A DNA stretch of 64,000 nucleotides from Strongyloides papillosus (GCA_005656395.1 SRSI01000079.1:1860001-1924000); one strand, 5' to 3'. Positions 31,502 through 44,777 are shown, numbered from the stretch's first letter. Notes: generated from the sequence alone by a model not told the origin. Numbers and translations: made by a program.

Positions 31502-32235
31502 ATGAAACAATTAAAACTTTTATTTTCGGTAAAAATATTTTTACTACTAATTAATTTAATATCATCTAACGATACAGAGTATCCCAATGTTTTGTTAACA
31601 TTAGAACATGATAAAGATTTTTTGACTAAAGCAAAGAAAGAAACAATTCAAGAAGTAAAAGATATTTTAAGAAATGTAACTATCCGTTTTGAAGATCAAG
31701 TTAATGAAATTAAAGAAATATTAAAAACTGATAATAATACTAAGGTAAATATTTTATTAATTAGAAAATATTATAATAACAAAATTTATAGAACCTTTAT
31801 GATAAAGTAGAAAAGGACTTCAAAAATGCGTTAGAACAAAAGTTGCAATTAATAAGAAAGGAATTCGAGCCATTGTATAAAAATATTACTGCTAATATAA
31901 CTGATCCACAAATAAAAACATATGCAGAAACATTGGCCTCAGTTGTTAGAAATACATCACTATCAATAAATGATTTAGAATTAAAGATAAAAACAATATT
32001 TGAAAATATAGATTGGAAATCTAGTGATCAATTAAAACCATTGATACCAAAGGAACTTAATCTCCAGATAAACTTTAAACCTGAACCATGGACAAGTAGA
32101 TTTATGGATGGATTGAAAAATTTTGGTAAGAAAGTTAAAAGCTTTTTCTCTGGTGGTCATAAAAATGAAACTAATACTCAAGGACAAGAAGTAGTTAAAG
32201 TTTCTAACGAAGAGCCTACTAATACAAAAGTATAA
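31502..32235 (+). CDS. Secreted helical protein, copy 2 of a tandem pair
   Basis: Two exons, 31502-31744 and 31792-32235 (47-bp intron), ~228 residues. The frame is open 21 codons further upstream, but the ATG at 31502 is preferred because the signal peptide MKQLKLLFSVKIFLLLINLI begins there. Helical, charged mature region with four NxT/S sites (RNVT, NNTK, KNIT, ANIT), then IPKELNLQINF and a basic amphipathic helix near the end, shared with copy 1. It lacks the Ser/Gly linker of copy 1 and instead ends in a polar tail rich in Asn, Thr and Glu. The same intron position shows the pair arose by tandem duplication. Function unknown. Confidence 0.68.
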
Positions 32236-32858
<623 letters not shown>

Positions 32859-33158
32859 TTACTTAAGTTACTAATCTCCCGCTTTTTTGTCCAAATTTTG
32901 CAAAACTCAACTTCATATTGTTAAATTAAACTTCTAAAGTTGCCAAATTTAGTTTTAACTCATTTCTATCAGTCTTGTTAATTTTGATTATCATTTAATT
33001 AGGTCAACAAATCAAACAACAATCAATCATATCAAATTCTCCAGTTAATTCTTTCAAATATTCCGTTGCTCCTATAAAATGATCTTTCTTAAATACTTTC
33101 AAATTTAATTTTTGTCTGAGTGATTAATTATTATTATTAATATTTTAATCTTTTTCAA

Positions 33159-34931
33159 GTACACCCGACTACCTGTTTTTTGGTGTATTTTGTCAGCTCG
33201 AAGTTAAGCCGAAGTGAGGTGGCTGTTGTACCCTTTCGCCAAATGTAGACTACATGAAGTTAGCAGTTAATTTTTAACTTCATGCTGTCTACTTGTTAAC
33301 CGCAAGCTGACTACATAATCCGTGCGCTGTCAACAACTTAACCTAGAATATGGTCGAAATTTCTATTTATTCGTCCATATATGGGAATTAATTCGCAATC
33401 AAAAAACAAATATTAAAAAATAACATTATTTATTATAAGAAAATATCAAAAAATACAATAGGTCATCAATCTATATTTGAGTATTTACCTAAAGAACAAC
33501 AGTATATGCTCCAAGATGATCACCAGATAAATCTAAAATAACCAATGTTAAAGATACATATAATAAAATATAACTTACTTTCTATCTAATTAGTAATTTA
33601 ATAATATTATAACAGCCGGTCTAAAAAAAGAATAATCAGTGTAACCAAAAAGGTGAAATCTTAAAACTTACTCATCTTTAATCTTGAGACGTTAGAAATA
33701 CATGCCAGAATACCTGAAAAGAAGTGTTATCAATAATATAATGTTAAATGTACTAACCTATGGTATCCAGAGATGTAGAAAATTGACGACACCTGTATCA
33801 AAATAAAAACATCAATAAATCTTGAAATAAAAACTAAATTACCTTTATTTCCGAATATCAAGCATATTTCAAGTTTCAAATTCGGCTATGACAATCTGAA
33901 AAACAAAAATACTATTAATTAATTATAAATGGTTAGACATACTGGAAATGTAACATTAAAAAAATGTGCAAAAATTATTAAAAAAATGTATAATATGGTG
34001 GTAAAAGGCACTTCTTGACAATAGAATAAATGTGGTAAAAATCACGGTATTTGAATGATTCCGTTGTGAGAGACAATTCTTATAAAAAAAAATGGCGGCG
34101 GATTACTCTGCCAAAAACTAATATGTAAATTTTAGGCGAGTGTGTAATTACTATTTTGCTTTTTTTTCGGTCGTATACGTTGCAACAAATTTCATTATTT
34201 CATTGGTGAAAAAATGTTATACATCTGCATGGCATGTATTACATTTTAAAATAACTTATGTTAAGTAATATTTGGTTTAAGTAGTGTTAGTCCATTTATC
34301 TTTGATCATTTATTTATGCCAATGATTTAGTATGGTTGTTGTAGAATTTTACTACCATCGTTGAGTTTATAAAAAGACAAAAATTAATAAATATTCAAGG
34401 AATTGATTTTTTAAATTTAATATTGTTTAAACAATTTACAATTATACTTTTTTAAACTGTTAAAACACAAACACTGCTATATTTTCTTACAATAACTATG
34501 AGCTCAGTAAATTTTTTGTTTGATTCGCCACGAAAAGAAAATTAAAACAGCTTTGATAAATGACGTCTCTTCAAAAAAATGGTACAACCGTGATAAAATA
34601 TTTAAAAAAAAACTTTTTAAATAATCACGAAATTATTTCTTTGATTGGCATTTTCCATTGACACATTTTACAAAATAAAATTAAGTGATCGAGGGCAACG
34701 ACAACAACAAAGTCTATCTTAAGATCGGATACATACGTTTACTTTTCTTTAAAATATATATAAATTTAGACTACATGTAGACTAATTTCCAATTGTAGTT
34801 AACAGGTAGATAGCATGTATCTAAATTACCAAACTTCGTGCTGACTGCGGGTTAACTATAAGGCTGTCTACAGAATAACCGCAAGAAGGGTATTAGCTAG
34901 CTTACTCCTACGACGGGTAGCCGGGCACACC
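33159..34931. mobile_element. Candidate 1.77-kb non-autonomous TIR element
   Basis: The left end GTACACCCGACTAC and the right end (reverse complement GTGTGCCCGGCTAC) match at 10 of 14 positions, all differences being transitions. TCAA lies on both outer sides (33155-33158 and 34932-34935) and may be a target duplication. GC-richer subterminal repeats occur at both ends: CATGAAGTTA/TAACTTCATG hairpin (33253-33284), GCTGTCTAC and AACCGCAAG in both, TAGACTACATG in both. No transposase frame is present. The interior carries the splice-like exon chain described separately. Boundaries are my best reading, not certain. Confidence 0.55.
33429..33943 (-). ncRNA. Candidate spliced non-coding transcript made of microexons
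   Basis: On the minus strand five consecutive introns-to-be can be marked, each 44-51 bp with GT...AG and a T-rich acceptor: 33942-33896 (GTATGT...TTTTTCAG), 33842-33793 (GTAATT...GATACAG), 33757-33714 (GTTAGT...TTTTCAG), 33671-33621 (GTAAGT...TTTTTAG), 33578-33533 (GTAAGT...ATTTTAG). They separate blocks of 53, 35, 42 and 42 nt (33895-33843, 33792-33758, 33713-33672, 33620-33579); a last block begins at 33532. AATAAA (33434-33429) could end the transcript. Intron length and signals match the coding genes of this window. Each of the first blocks has stops in all or most frames and the joined blocks have no long frame, so it would be non-coding, or a dead gene carried by the transposon. Prediction only. 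Confidence 0.4.
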
Positions 34932-34935
34932 TCAA

Positions 34936-35211
34936 ATGATAAGGATATGGAGTTATTATCAATAACAACATGATTTTATTGTGCCATTTGTCATTGTTTT
35001 TTTTTAAGTTTCTAAAAAGATTTTTGATTCATTAACTTATATTTAAAAGTTTATCAATTGCTAATTTTGATATAATTTTACTAAAACTATTGCTACCGGC
35101 AGTCCTCCTAAAACGCAAGCCTTTTGGAGAGGAATGTACTCCTAAAAAACATCTTCAATATCTCATACACGACTGATAGGAAAGTGTGTTTATTTATTAT
35201 CTAATAGAATT
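34936..35211. other. 5' flank of the F-box-like gene
   Basis: Short AT-rich stretch without further features. Confidence 0.4.
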
Positions 35212-36796
35212 ATGGAGGAAGATTCAACAACTAATAATTTGACATTGGAGAAGATTCTTGACGTTGGATTAATATTTAATAAACTTAAAAATGAGTATCT
35301 TTCTTCAGCAGATGTCTTTAATCTTTGTTTGACATCTCCGAATTTTTGTGATATCATCTCAAGTTATGCAACTAAGATGTATATTGATGTTGATTGTGAC
35401 TTTGACAGTTATTCATTTAATAATGCCACTATTACTGGTCCGTATCCATATGTAAGTTATTTTATCTTTTATTTTATTATTGATAAATTTAAAGTTTATA
35501 AGGACAGAAGATGTTGGCAGAGAAAAGAATACTTTTAAATTTGTCTTTGAAAAACCAAAGAAGACAATGTACATAGAACTTGGAACGCTTAGTAACGAGA
35601 CAGATCTGAATAATAAAATTCAGGATTATTCTGAATGGTTTTTGGATCCGACATATAGAGCTATCCAATTTACAAGTTGTAAGAGTCAATATTTTGAACA
35701 ATTTATGAAGGCTTTATGTTCCTCTGAATCTTCATCTATCACAACATTAGAGGCGTTTCCTTTGGTTAATGTTGTTGAAAATTATCTTAAGTTGAATGAG
35801 ACATATACAGTTGAGTTGGATGGCTTTTCTTCATTATCTAGAATTGAATATGAATTGGATGGGATTAGTAAAATAGCAGCTTTTGGTGAAAGAATAGCTC
35901 ACGGTCTTGTTTGCGGTTTAAAAAATAGACTTGGAGCTAGTATTCATTTGAATTGGCGTATTCCGCAATATGAAGCTACATTAAGTCAAAAAAGAGATGA
36001 TATTGTGCACTTGTTTGAAACAATATTTTGTAAATGTTTAGAATATGGAATATCTGTCTCATTGGCAATGAATGTAAATGTTATTAAGATGGTTTCTGAA
36101 GCTTACAATAAATATCCAGTGAATATTACATCATTCAAGATATATAGTTATACAGAAAAAAGTCCATCGGTTGTAGAATATTTTACTGGTACAAAAGAGT
36201 TTTTTGGAACTACAAAATCATTTACAATAAATTTCTCCTGTCCATGTGCTGGAGGCAAAAAATTTATCGGGTTAGGGGTTATTAAAACGATGAAATCTCT
36301 GGAAAGGTTAACGGCAAACTTCTGTAAATTTCATGGAACATCAGAAAGAGCCACTGATATTTTTAATAATATTCCAGTCAATGTTAAATATTTATTCCTC
36401 AATAATTTTTCACGATACGATCAAAACATCTTTGAACGTTTATCTTCAAACGCTCCAGAATTGAAAAGTTTGATAATTGATAGTAATAAAAAGCACATTC
36501 ATAATTCTTCTACGTCCTCCTATTTTACATCTTTCAGGAAACTTATTTCCTTACGTCACGATTGCTTACAACGAATTGTTACCTATCCAAATTCATTGAA
36601 GATTCTTGTTATTAGATGTACTCTCGAAAATCAAAATTGTTTTTGTGGAACATTTATTCAGGAGGATTTATCATTTAAGCATCACACTGTTTTTGTTGTC
36701 GGTGAATACCACAAGATTCATTTTTACCATAATAATTTTAAACAACTCTTAGATTATCTTGTTTTTGACTCAGAACTTATCCCAACAAACTTCTAA
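35212..36796 (+). CDS. F-box/LRR-like protein
   Basis: Two exons, 35212-35451 and 35495-36796, with a 43-bp intron (GTAAGT...TTAAAG), giving ~513 residues. The N-terminus (IFNKLKNEYLSSADVFNLCL, TSPNFCDIISSYATKMYID) has the helix pattern of an F-box (L--ll-yL-ssDl-nLCltsp-F--ii). Leucine-rich stretches follow: FSSLSRIEYELDGI, IKTMKSLERLTANF, VNVKYLFLNNFS, APELKSLIIDS, FRKLISLRHDCL, NSLKILVIRC. It shares this plan with the gene at 7084-8709 but is strongly diverged. F-box proteins recruit targets to SCF ubiquitin ligases; lineage-expanded nematode members often lack known partners. Substrate and role unknown. Confidence 0.62.
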
Positions 36797-37118
36797 AAAG
36801 ATATTTTTTAAATATGTATTATATTAATTATGATGTTTATTTATTTTTATATATATACTAGTATTTTTAATATAAATAGTATTATACTTGAGGGAAAATA
36901 ATATTTTTTTATTAATTAGTTGAACTTATTTTTCCAGATGTTAATCGTGTAATATGTTATGAAGGCAGGTGATTTTTAGCATAAAGATTATTTATAAGAA
37001 TTAATAAATAATTTAAAGGAATTCTATTTTATATAAATAAACTCCTAGTTTTGTCCTAACATCACAATTTCATTTCGTACTTTTTTAACTACATTAAAGT
37101 TATAAAACTTTATTAAAG

Positions 37119-38188
37119 ATGTCTGGAATGGGTATGATATTATCTCTTTTACTCTTGAAACCTCAGGAAACAAACCAAAGTTACAAAACAATTTATGGTA
37201 TAATTTTTATTCTCTCTTTTATCTCTAATTTACTTTTAATATTGATATCATTATTTGGAAAACGAATAAAATATAATAGTATAAAATGGCATACATTAAA
37301 TTATTCAATCTTTAATATATTTATTCTCCTTGTGCGTATTAATAATTCTAATAGAAGTCCATGGACCAATTTTATGGTAAAAAATCTTGATACTGAATTA
37401 CAAAATAAAATTTTTTGTACCTGCTATGGTATATATTATTTTGTAGGTACTTTCTATCTTATCTCTGTTATTGTCTGGTATTTTTCACCTGATTATGAAA
37501 AAAAACCTTTTTATAAGTTTGTTCTTTGGCCTACTATTATTACCGTAGTAGATTTTATGGGGATTTTATCATTTTTTCTAACAGATTGGTTAGTTGACGA
37601 AAACGAGGATCCTGTATATATATTAGCTCCCATATCAATGTATCATGGAATTAGTTTAGTTATCTATGGTATAACTATGGCTGTATTTTCGATATTTTCA
37701 CTTGTTCTTTTTACTACTGAAATTATTCAATACTGTCGTTATTTGTCGTCAAAGACAATCGTGCAAGATCATAATCAGAAGAAGGTAATTAAATTTATTT
37801 GTTTTAATTAAATTTTTAGCGACTTCTGAAAGACTGTTTATCAATTGATATATTAATGGTAGAAATTATATCAATAATCAGCTTTATCATGATTTATCCT
37901 GGAAACAGTGTCATTTTTGGACTTTTTGTGGCAGATAATTGGGGAGAGTACCTTATTAAGTATAGAGAGTTCCTTACTAATTTATTAAAGTCATCACAAA
38001 AGTTGGGTGATATATTCATGGTTATTGCACCAATAGTTCAATTCTTAATGACAATTATTCTTGTCAAAGAATTTAGAGAAACCTTTATTTGCATTGTTAC
38101 TTGTGGGAGATTATATGGTAATGATTTAAATGATAACAACAAACAATGGGCAAAGAAAATTAACAATAAAAAAAATTTTGTTGAGTAA
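37119..38188 (+). CDS. Seven-transmembrane protein, nematode receptor-like
   Basis: Two exons, 37119-37784 and 37820-38188, with a 35-bp intron, giving ~344 residues. Hydrophobic segments: TIYGIIFILSFISNLLLILI, TLNYSIFNIFILLVRI, FCTCYGIYYFVGTFYLISVI, FVLWPTIITVVDFMGILSFF, MYHGISLVIYGITMAVFSIF, MVEIISIISFIMIYPGNSVI and DIFMVIAPIVQFLMTIILVK, so seven spans. The second intracellular region has HNQKKRLLKDC across the exon join, and the tail is basic. No DRY motif. It resembles worm serpentine receptors in size and layout but I cannot assign a class. An environmental-sensing role is inference from topology. Confidence 0.6.
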
Positions 38189-39725
38189 AGAATTCGTTAA
38201 AGTTTTATATGTAATTATTTATAGTTTTTCACTAAAAGTTAATTACAACATTTTATATTAATATATCTTTCGTAACCTTTACCTTGTATATTTTTTTTCA
38301 TAAATACCTTAAACTTTACATTTTTTATTGCTTACACAGAAAAACTAGTTATTTTGGTCTTGTTTTTATTTAATTAGAATGAAAAAACATCTTTAAAGTA
38401 TTTAAATATAAATTTTAGTACTTTTTTTATTAGATATATGGATTTAGTACTTTAATATCATAGTTTTTCTAAATATGTGTACGTTTGAAAATGAAAACTG
38501 TTGATCTGGCACAGCTACCTTACAATTTTCAGAATCCCATGGATTCTCTAAATCCACCATAATTAACTATGATTAAAATTTATCAAAAATTATCATATTA
38601 ATAAATATCTATTATCAATAAAACTAAAAATAATATCTAATTATCACTAGGAACTTCCTAAAAATATTAAGCCTCTACTTCATCTGTACTTGAGGAAGTT
38701 CTAAATTTAGCAAAAAGCATACCCGTTTTGGGCAAAATTTTGAATTCAGTAATTTGTATATATTTGAGCAAAATTTACAAATGAGCAAAAAGCGGCCAAA
38801 AACATTCGCGCACTAGTTATTTTAAATCTATTTTGTCATCCATGGACTCTTTTTATAAGCTATGCACTATTGAGAAAAATTAAGTGCAAAAAAACAATAG
38901 TACGTTCTTTAAATTTTATTTCAACGAAAGATTTTAATTAAATAGCATCTTAATCAGCTAATCGAGTTGCTATCGAGCACAATAAGTTATTTTTACATGC
39001 TCCAAAGAAACTTCAATACATTATTTTTTTATAATGTTTTCCAATTTATCTCTTTTTTATACAATTAACTACTGTTCTTAGAATGAACTTAAAAAGTGTT
39101 GATAAATTTCTTTAGATATCTATTGCTAGCTTATGTATGATATTAAGGAAAATTTATAGAATTTCTATTGAATAGTAAATCATTTTACCTTCATTAAAAA
39201 TCATTAAATATGAATATTTTACTGAATTTGTAAGTAATATTTCATAATTAATAGAACGGAAACCATAATTTTTACTATTATAAACATCTTGTATTTATTT
39301 GTACCAATCCTGCATGAATTTTATATTACAAACTTTATATTGGAACAAATTAAAATGACGAAAGTTTTTTATAGTACCTGTGATTGTAGAATTTCAGTCA
39401 AAACGACAATTTTGAAATTTTGGGTGTAAAGAAAATACACCTTTAAAAAATTAATGACAAATGTAATGGAGCAGTACATTTGCTAATGATTAATTTATTT
39501 TCTTGGCATTCCTTTTCTTAATGTGTAATAATAATATTATTATTAACATAGGTATTTTGTTTTTCTGCTTTATTGTTTTATAAACTTGCTGTTTTTTAAA
39601 TTTTAATAATTTTTGTAATGAAGAACAAAACAAAAAGTACATTTACTTTCTAATAACAATAATAAAATAAATATTACTTTTTAAAAAGTTTAGAAAAAAG
39701 AGAAAACTTTTTAAATAACAAGAAA
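38189..39725. other. 1.5-kb AT-rich intergenic region
   Basis: Converging 3' flanks of two genes. Holds short inverted words around 38650-38700 (AGGAACTTCCT ... GAGGAAGTTC) and A/T tracts. No gene supported. Confidence 0.45.
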
Positions 39726-42148
39726 TTAAACAAATAATTTTAAAGTATTTGTAGCACAAATAACAGAATAATGAACAATGGAAATTTGTTCAGCCAGCTT
39801 TTTTTCTAATTCCTTAACAACTTGAGGACGCTTCTCACTTTTTATTTCATCTATTATATCATAAATACTTGCCATAGTTCTGGAGGAATAAGAATTGTTA
39901 TCTGAAAGTGAGTACAAGACATGTCTTGAAGATGCTTTTCCTGGAATACCTCTTGGATTGATAAAACACTTATCTATAGCTGTAAGACGGTTGTTTATTG
40001 ATGAAATTCTTCTCTGATCAAAAGGATTAACAGCAAAATCATACAATACCTCTTCTATTACACTTTCAAATACTTTACATTGCTTCATAAATGTCTAAAT
40101 AAACAATTTTTATTTTTAATAATATTATATTAATTACTTACTTTTGCTCCAAAATATAGATTTTGAAATTGTTCTCTAGCAACTCCTTCAATACCATATT
40201 TACTTTTCAATGGTATTAATGCTTTTTTAAGTTCAGGAAGGTAATCATTTAACAAGGCATCTGCTAAAGCTGTCCCATTAATAGGAAGAATAGCGGAATC
40301 TGAAAATCTTCTAGCAAGTTCACTCCAATACTGTCCTACTGCTTTGTGGACAGCAAAATTATTTGTATCAAAGATATGTTCGTTGGTAAATGGAGTTTCA
40401 TATAATGTGTGATATAGTGGATACTCCTCCCATGATATATTTCTATAATTGAAATCAACAACAGGGATTCCAGCATAATTTAAGAATGGAGCCATATCAG
40501 AACCTCCACCTGGAACGGGAATATTAGGTCTATCAGGACATTTTTTGTTAGGAAAACTGTAAACCCATGTATCATATAATGTCATATGACCTTTTCTTTT
40601 TTCACTGGCCATTGGATTTCTAACGACCTTTGCAGCTTCAATTGTTACATCATAGAGTGTTGGAATAGTTCTTACATGAAGAGTTTGATTTGAAAATATC
40701 GTATCAACGTTAAGATAAACAACAGCTCTACTTTGAAGGATATTTGTGAATTCTTCTACAAATTCTGTACTTCCAATAAGACTGTACTCCTCTGCATCCC
40801 AAGCACAAAACATTATTGTTCTTGATGGTTTCCATGATGTTTCATTGATTGTCTCGACCATTGCTCTACCCACTTCAGCCAAAACTGCTGTACCACTATT
40901 TGGATCAAGTGATCCATATACCCATGCATCATAGTGATTTCCTAAAATAACATATTTATCTGGATCATCATATCCATGAATATAACCAACTACATTTCTT
41001 ATCTTTCTAATAGACATATTTGACCTAACATTTACTTTAACTTTTTCGTTTTCTGATCTAAAACCAGGTCCAATGTTATAAGTAAAAGGAAAACCACCTT
41101 GCCATAAATATGGAGCTCTTTTACCAGATAGTCTTTTTAATATTTCTTGGGCATCCATGTAACTTAAAGGCAATACAGGAATATTTGGGAGAACTCGTTC
41201 TTTGATAGCATCGTTAACATCTCTACTTTTATATAAATTACTTTTGGATGGATATATAGGTGATAATGGATCACCACCATCACTATGACTAAGACTACCC
41301 CTTTGAACCCCTTCATGTGGCATCCATTCACTATTGGGATAAACTTTATTCTTATCAATACCATTCTTGGCTACCTCACCAGGATCGGAATATAATATAG
41401 CTCCAATGGCACCGTAATCTTGAGCTAGCTTTACTTTATCTCCTCTGTAAGAATGTCCGTATCTTAATAAAGCAATTTTTCCTTTTAAATCTATACCCAT
41501 ATCTTTAAGTAACTTAAAATCTTCCATTCTACCATAATGACAATAAACAATATCACCGGAAACTGAACCATTACCACTATAAGCAACCCATTGAATTCCA
41601 GCATCAGGAGCACTTTGTTCTGAGGGAATGATAACAGGAGATATACCCTTACTTTGATATACAACATTTCCATCATCCCTAACAATAGACATGACATTTG
41701 GATTGTTATAGTCTGGATAATTTAGAAGTACATCGTATTCAATAAAGTGAACATCCTGAAGACCATTCTCTTTCCATAAGTTAGCAATTTTCTCTCCGAC
41801 ACCGTGATTGGCTTCAGTTCCAGCAACATGGGGCAAAGCGGTAATAAGTCTAAGATTATTCTTAATATTCTCACCTCTGATATTTTTTAAAATACTTTTA
41901 GAAATGATCTTATGATTTCCATCGACAGTCTCCTTTTCAGGTGTTATGATTGGATTTTTCTTGTGATATATTGCTAGCATACCAACAAAGAAGACACATG
42001 CCATTCCCAAGAATAGAGATATGAGAGCTTTCTTCATGGGCGGATTAATTAAACGGCCTGCTAAAGACATATAGAAGAAGAAAAAAATATAATCGTTTCT
42101 GAAAATCTAATGTCACTTACCATATGGATCTTTATTGACATATGGCAT
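39726..42148 (-). CDS. Glutamate carboxypeptidase II (NAALADase), M28B metallopeptidase
   Basis: Three exons: 42148-42121, 42060-40142 and 40094-39726 (introns 60 and 47 bp), ~771 residues. The short first exon MPYVNKDPY joins in phase 1 to AGRLINPPMKK; starting at the MSL seen just upstream of AGRL would read through the splice acceptor. Type II membrane anchor at ~20-42 (ALISLFLGMACVFFVGMLAIY). Protease-associated domain, then the M28 core with zinc ligands in order: ILGNHYDAWVYG (His, and Asp of SLDPNSG), CAWDAEEYSLIG (catalytic Glu-Glu), VVYLNVDT (Asp), EYPLYHTLYE (His). The C-terminal dimerisation domain follows. The family removes C-terminal glutamate from peptides and folates at the cell surface; C. 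elegans has gcp-2 genes of this type. All metal and catalytic residues are present, so it should be active. Confidence 0.93.
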
Positions 42149-42901
42149 AGTTTCTATCTAATATTTTAAATCAAATTGAAGATATTTATATATATTCTTT
42201 GTATATATATATATAAATATAATAACAAAAAAAAACTAAATAATGCAATGTTTATAATATGATAAGATTTTTAATATTAGGTTAATCATTTAAAATGATA
42301 ATGTTCATTAAAAAGTAATCAAAAAGACAAAAGATCTAAAAATGTTTCTGTTACTTTTGATTTGGAAGAAAATATAATTGAAGAGGATAGAGAGAGTAAA
42401 AATTATAATAAGAATAAATATATATAATATAAATTATAAAAAGAGATAAAGAGATAATAAAATATGTTTTGTTCATTTTGATGTGTTAATGAAAATTGAA
42501 GGAATGTTATACTACCATGTTATTGTATGTGTAAATTAATTAAATTGTCAATTTAATATGTAATATATTTTATAGATGTGTGCTAGTGATTATTTATTGT
42601 TTTGTTGGATAAAAGTTAATACCATCGTTACTTTTAACTTTTCTAAAGATAATTAGAAGAATGAATAGAAAAATTAGATGTTCAAAGAAGTTGTAGATAC
42701 ATAGATCTACTAATTATTCAATAGTGACAAGTAAACAAGGAACTTAGTGATGATTTAATGTGTATATCAATTTTATGTTTTTAAGTTACTACCAGAAAAA
42801 TTAAAGATTTTTTTTATTTGTAAATTTAGTGGACCAACATTTTAGTATATTTATTATAATAAGTTATTGTAATTATTGCAATTAAGATGAAGTAAAACAT
42901 C
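42149..42901. other. AT-rich spacer
   Basis: 5' flank of the GCPII gene, with an (AT)n run near 42202-42220. No gene seen. Confidence 0.45.
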
Positions 42902-43315
42902 TTATGGTTTGATGCCATTTTCTCGTTTACTTTTATCTTTCGGCTCCAGAAAATTACTGAATATGTTAACATTTATACATCCTTCTTCTTCATCATATTG
43001 TTTATACGATTCTTTATAATCCGTTATTTTTTGTTTTTGTTTTTCTAATTGTCGTCTTAAAAATTTTTTTATCATATTTCTGATTAAATATGACAGAAGA
43101 GTAGTTACAAATACTACACAAAAAATGATAGAAATCCCAAAAATAACGTTTCGATTTGGTGTAGAACTAAATTTATCTTTGAGTTCAACGTTAGAATTCA
43201 GATGTATTGATTTTTCAATTTCTGTATACTTTTGATAATTACAATCATTTTCAATACTACAATTTTCCGGATTATACTCAGATGATAATATTTCTGAGTT
43301 TCTTTTATCATTCAT
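42902..43315 (-). CDS. Small single-span membrane protein, unknown
   Basis: 137 residues, one exon. A polar N-terminal region with cysteines (ENCSIEND, DCNYQK), one clear transmembrane helix at about 58-80 (VIFGISIIFCVVFVTTLLSYL), then a strongly basic coiled-coil-like stretch (IKKFLRRQLEKQKQKITDYK) and a polar tail (KSKRENGIKP). No signal peptide, so either a type III protein with the basic side inside, or tail-in membrane orientation by the positive-inside rule. No family recognised; a real gene is likely from its composition but not proven. Confidence 0.45.
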   Translation of the reverse strand: MNDKRNSEILSSEYNPENCSIENDCNYQKYTEIEKSIHLNSNVELKDKFSSTPNRNVIFGISIIFCVVFVTTLLSYLIRNMIKKFLRRQLEKQKQKITDYKESYKQYDEEEGCINVNIFSNFLEPKDKSKRENGIKP

Positions 43316-44769
43316 TCTTTATTTTGAGAGATAGTTTTTGGTTACTCCAAATAAATTAAAACCTAATGAACTTGAAATAATAATGTGTTCTTATAAAAAT
43401 TAAATAGAACAATTAAATGAAATAAAGTCAATGGAGGCACAAAATAAACTGTTTAAAAATTTTTTAGATATTTAAATTTAGAATATTGTAATATTCAAGC
43501 TTCAATTTTATTGTTAAATTATATGTCTTTAAATTTAGCACAAAGTGTTAAAAGTCTAAAAAACCGTTCTATTTTCGGATTATACCTTCTATACAAAGAG
43601 AAAAATGTTTTAATTAATATTTTTATAAAATAGGCAGTACACATACACATCCAACAATTATATAGAGGAGAGTCGACCTCGAAAAAATAATTTTCGATTT
43701 TGAATAAAATTTTGATAGAAATATTTTTGTGCCATAACGGTAAATACAAAAATGTAATATCGGTCCCATTAAAAATCCCGTTCTTGAGATACATCTTTAA
43801 ATGTGTTGCAAAATCTTGACTTTTGGTACCCCTATTTCCCCCCTTTAAAATAAAGATAAAAACTTGAAAATACACAAATATACGTAATTTTATGTGCTCT
43901 TTACAATGAAATATTAAAAAATGACATTTCAAGTTTATTCTCAATATTGGGATACTTTTCCAAAATGCTGTTTTTTCACCCCAAATTTTAATGCTTCAAA
44001 ATGGAATATCTCAATAAAGAAAGCGAAATCCAGAAAAACAAAAAAAAACGCCCTTAGGTTTTTTAATTCCCTACATTTTAAGTATAATCACGGAAAATTT
44101 GGACAAGATTAAATGATAGTAAATATGGAAAAATGTTTTTTTAAAAAAATTATTTTTTGAAAATTTTGCATTTTTTGTCAAAAATTAAAGCCAAAATGAA
44201 AGAATTTTTAAAAAATGTCTTAAGAAAAAGTGCGAAGAATAAAATTCTCTATTTAACGATATAAAGAACGTGTCTTTATGATTAGTAACTGCTGAGATAT
44301 AAAAATTTAAATTTTTGTAAAATTTTTAATGAAAAAACAAATTTTTTTATTTGTGGCCACAAAAAAGTGCCAAGATGGTCATATATCAAAAAACGGAGAA
44401 AACTCTCTCTAGAATTAATCGTTGCGAACATTTTGAGACCTTACACGTTAAAATACGATGTTCCGTTCTCAAGATATCCGTGACGGCCCAAAATCAGTCA
44501 AGAAAAATTTTTCTAAGAATTTTTAAAGAAATTAATGTTAAATATTTTTTTTAATAATTTTAAGACCTTAACCGTTGAAATAAGCATTGCCGTCTGTTTA
44601 TATATCACTGACAGTGCAATTCACCCCTCAGAAATTTTTTAAAAAATATTGGAAAATAAAATAATAACAAATATTTTTTTAACAAGTTTGATTTGTTTTT
44701 TTATAAATCCTTTAAAAAATATAATAATGCAAAGATATATTGGAAATGATTACATGATAGAATGCATTG
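43316..44769. other. Non-coding, weakly repetitive region
   Basis: Several short open stretches (43519-43944 minus, 43921-44112 and 44351-44554 plus) have no protein-like features. Two blocks are alike: CCCGTTCTTGAGATACATC (~43779) and TTCCGTTCTCAAGATATCCG (~44460), suggesting an old repeated unit. Composition is less AT-rich than normal spacer. Confidence 0.4.
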
Positions 44770-44777
44770 CACAAGCC

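Noticed and set aside
33159..34931. Helitron as an explanation for this element
   Set aside because: No CTRR end with hairpin and no A-T insertion context; the two ends are inverted relatives, so a TIR element fits better.
43519..43944. 141-codon open frame on the minus strand
   Set aside because: Lies in a weakly repetitive non-coding block, rich in Phe/Ile/Lys as translated A/T tracts are; no start context or partner.
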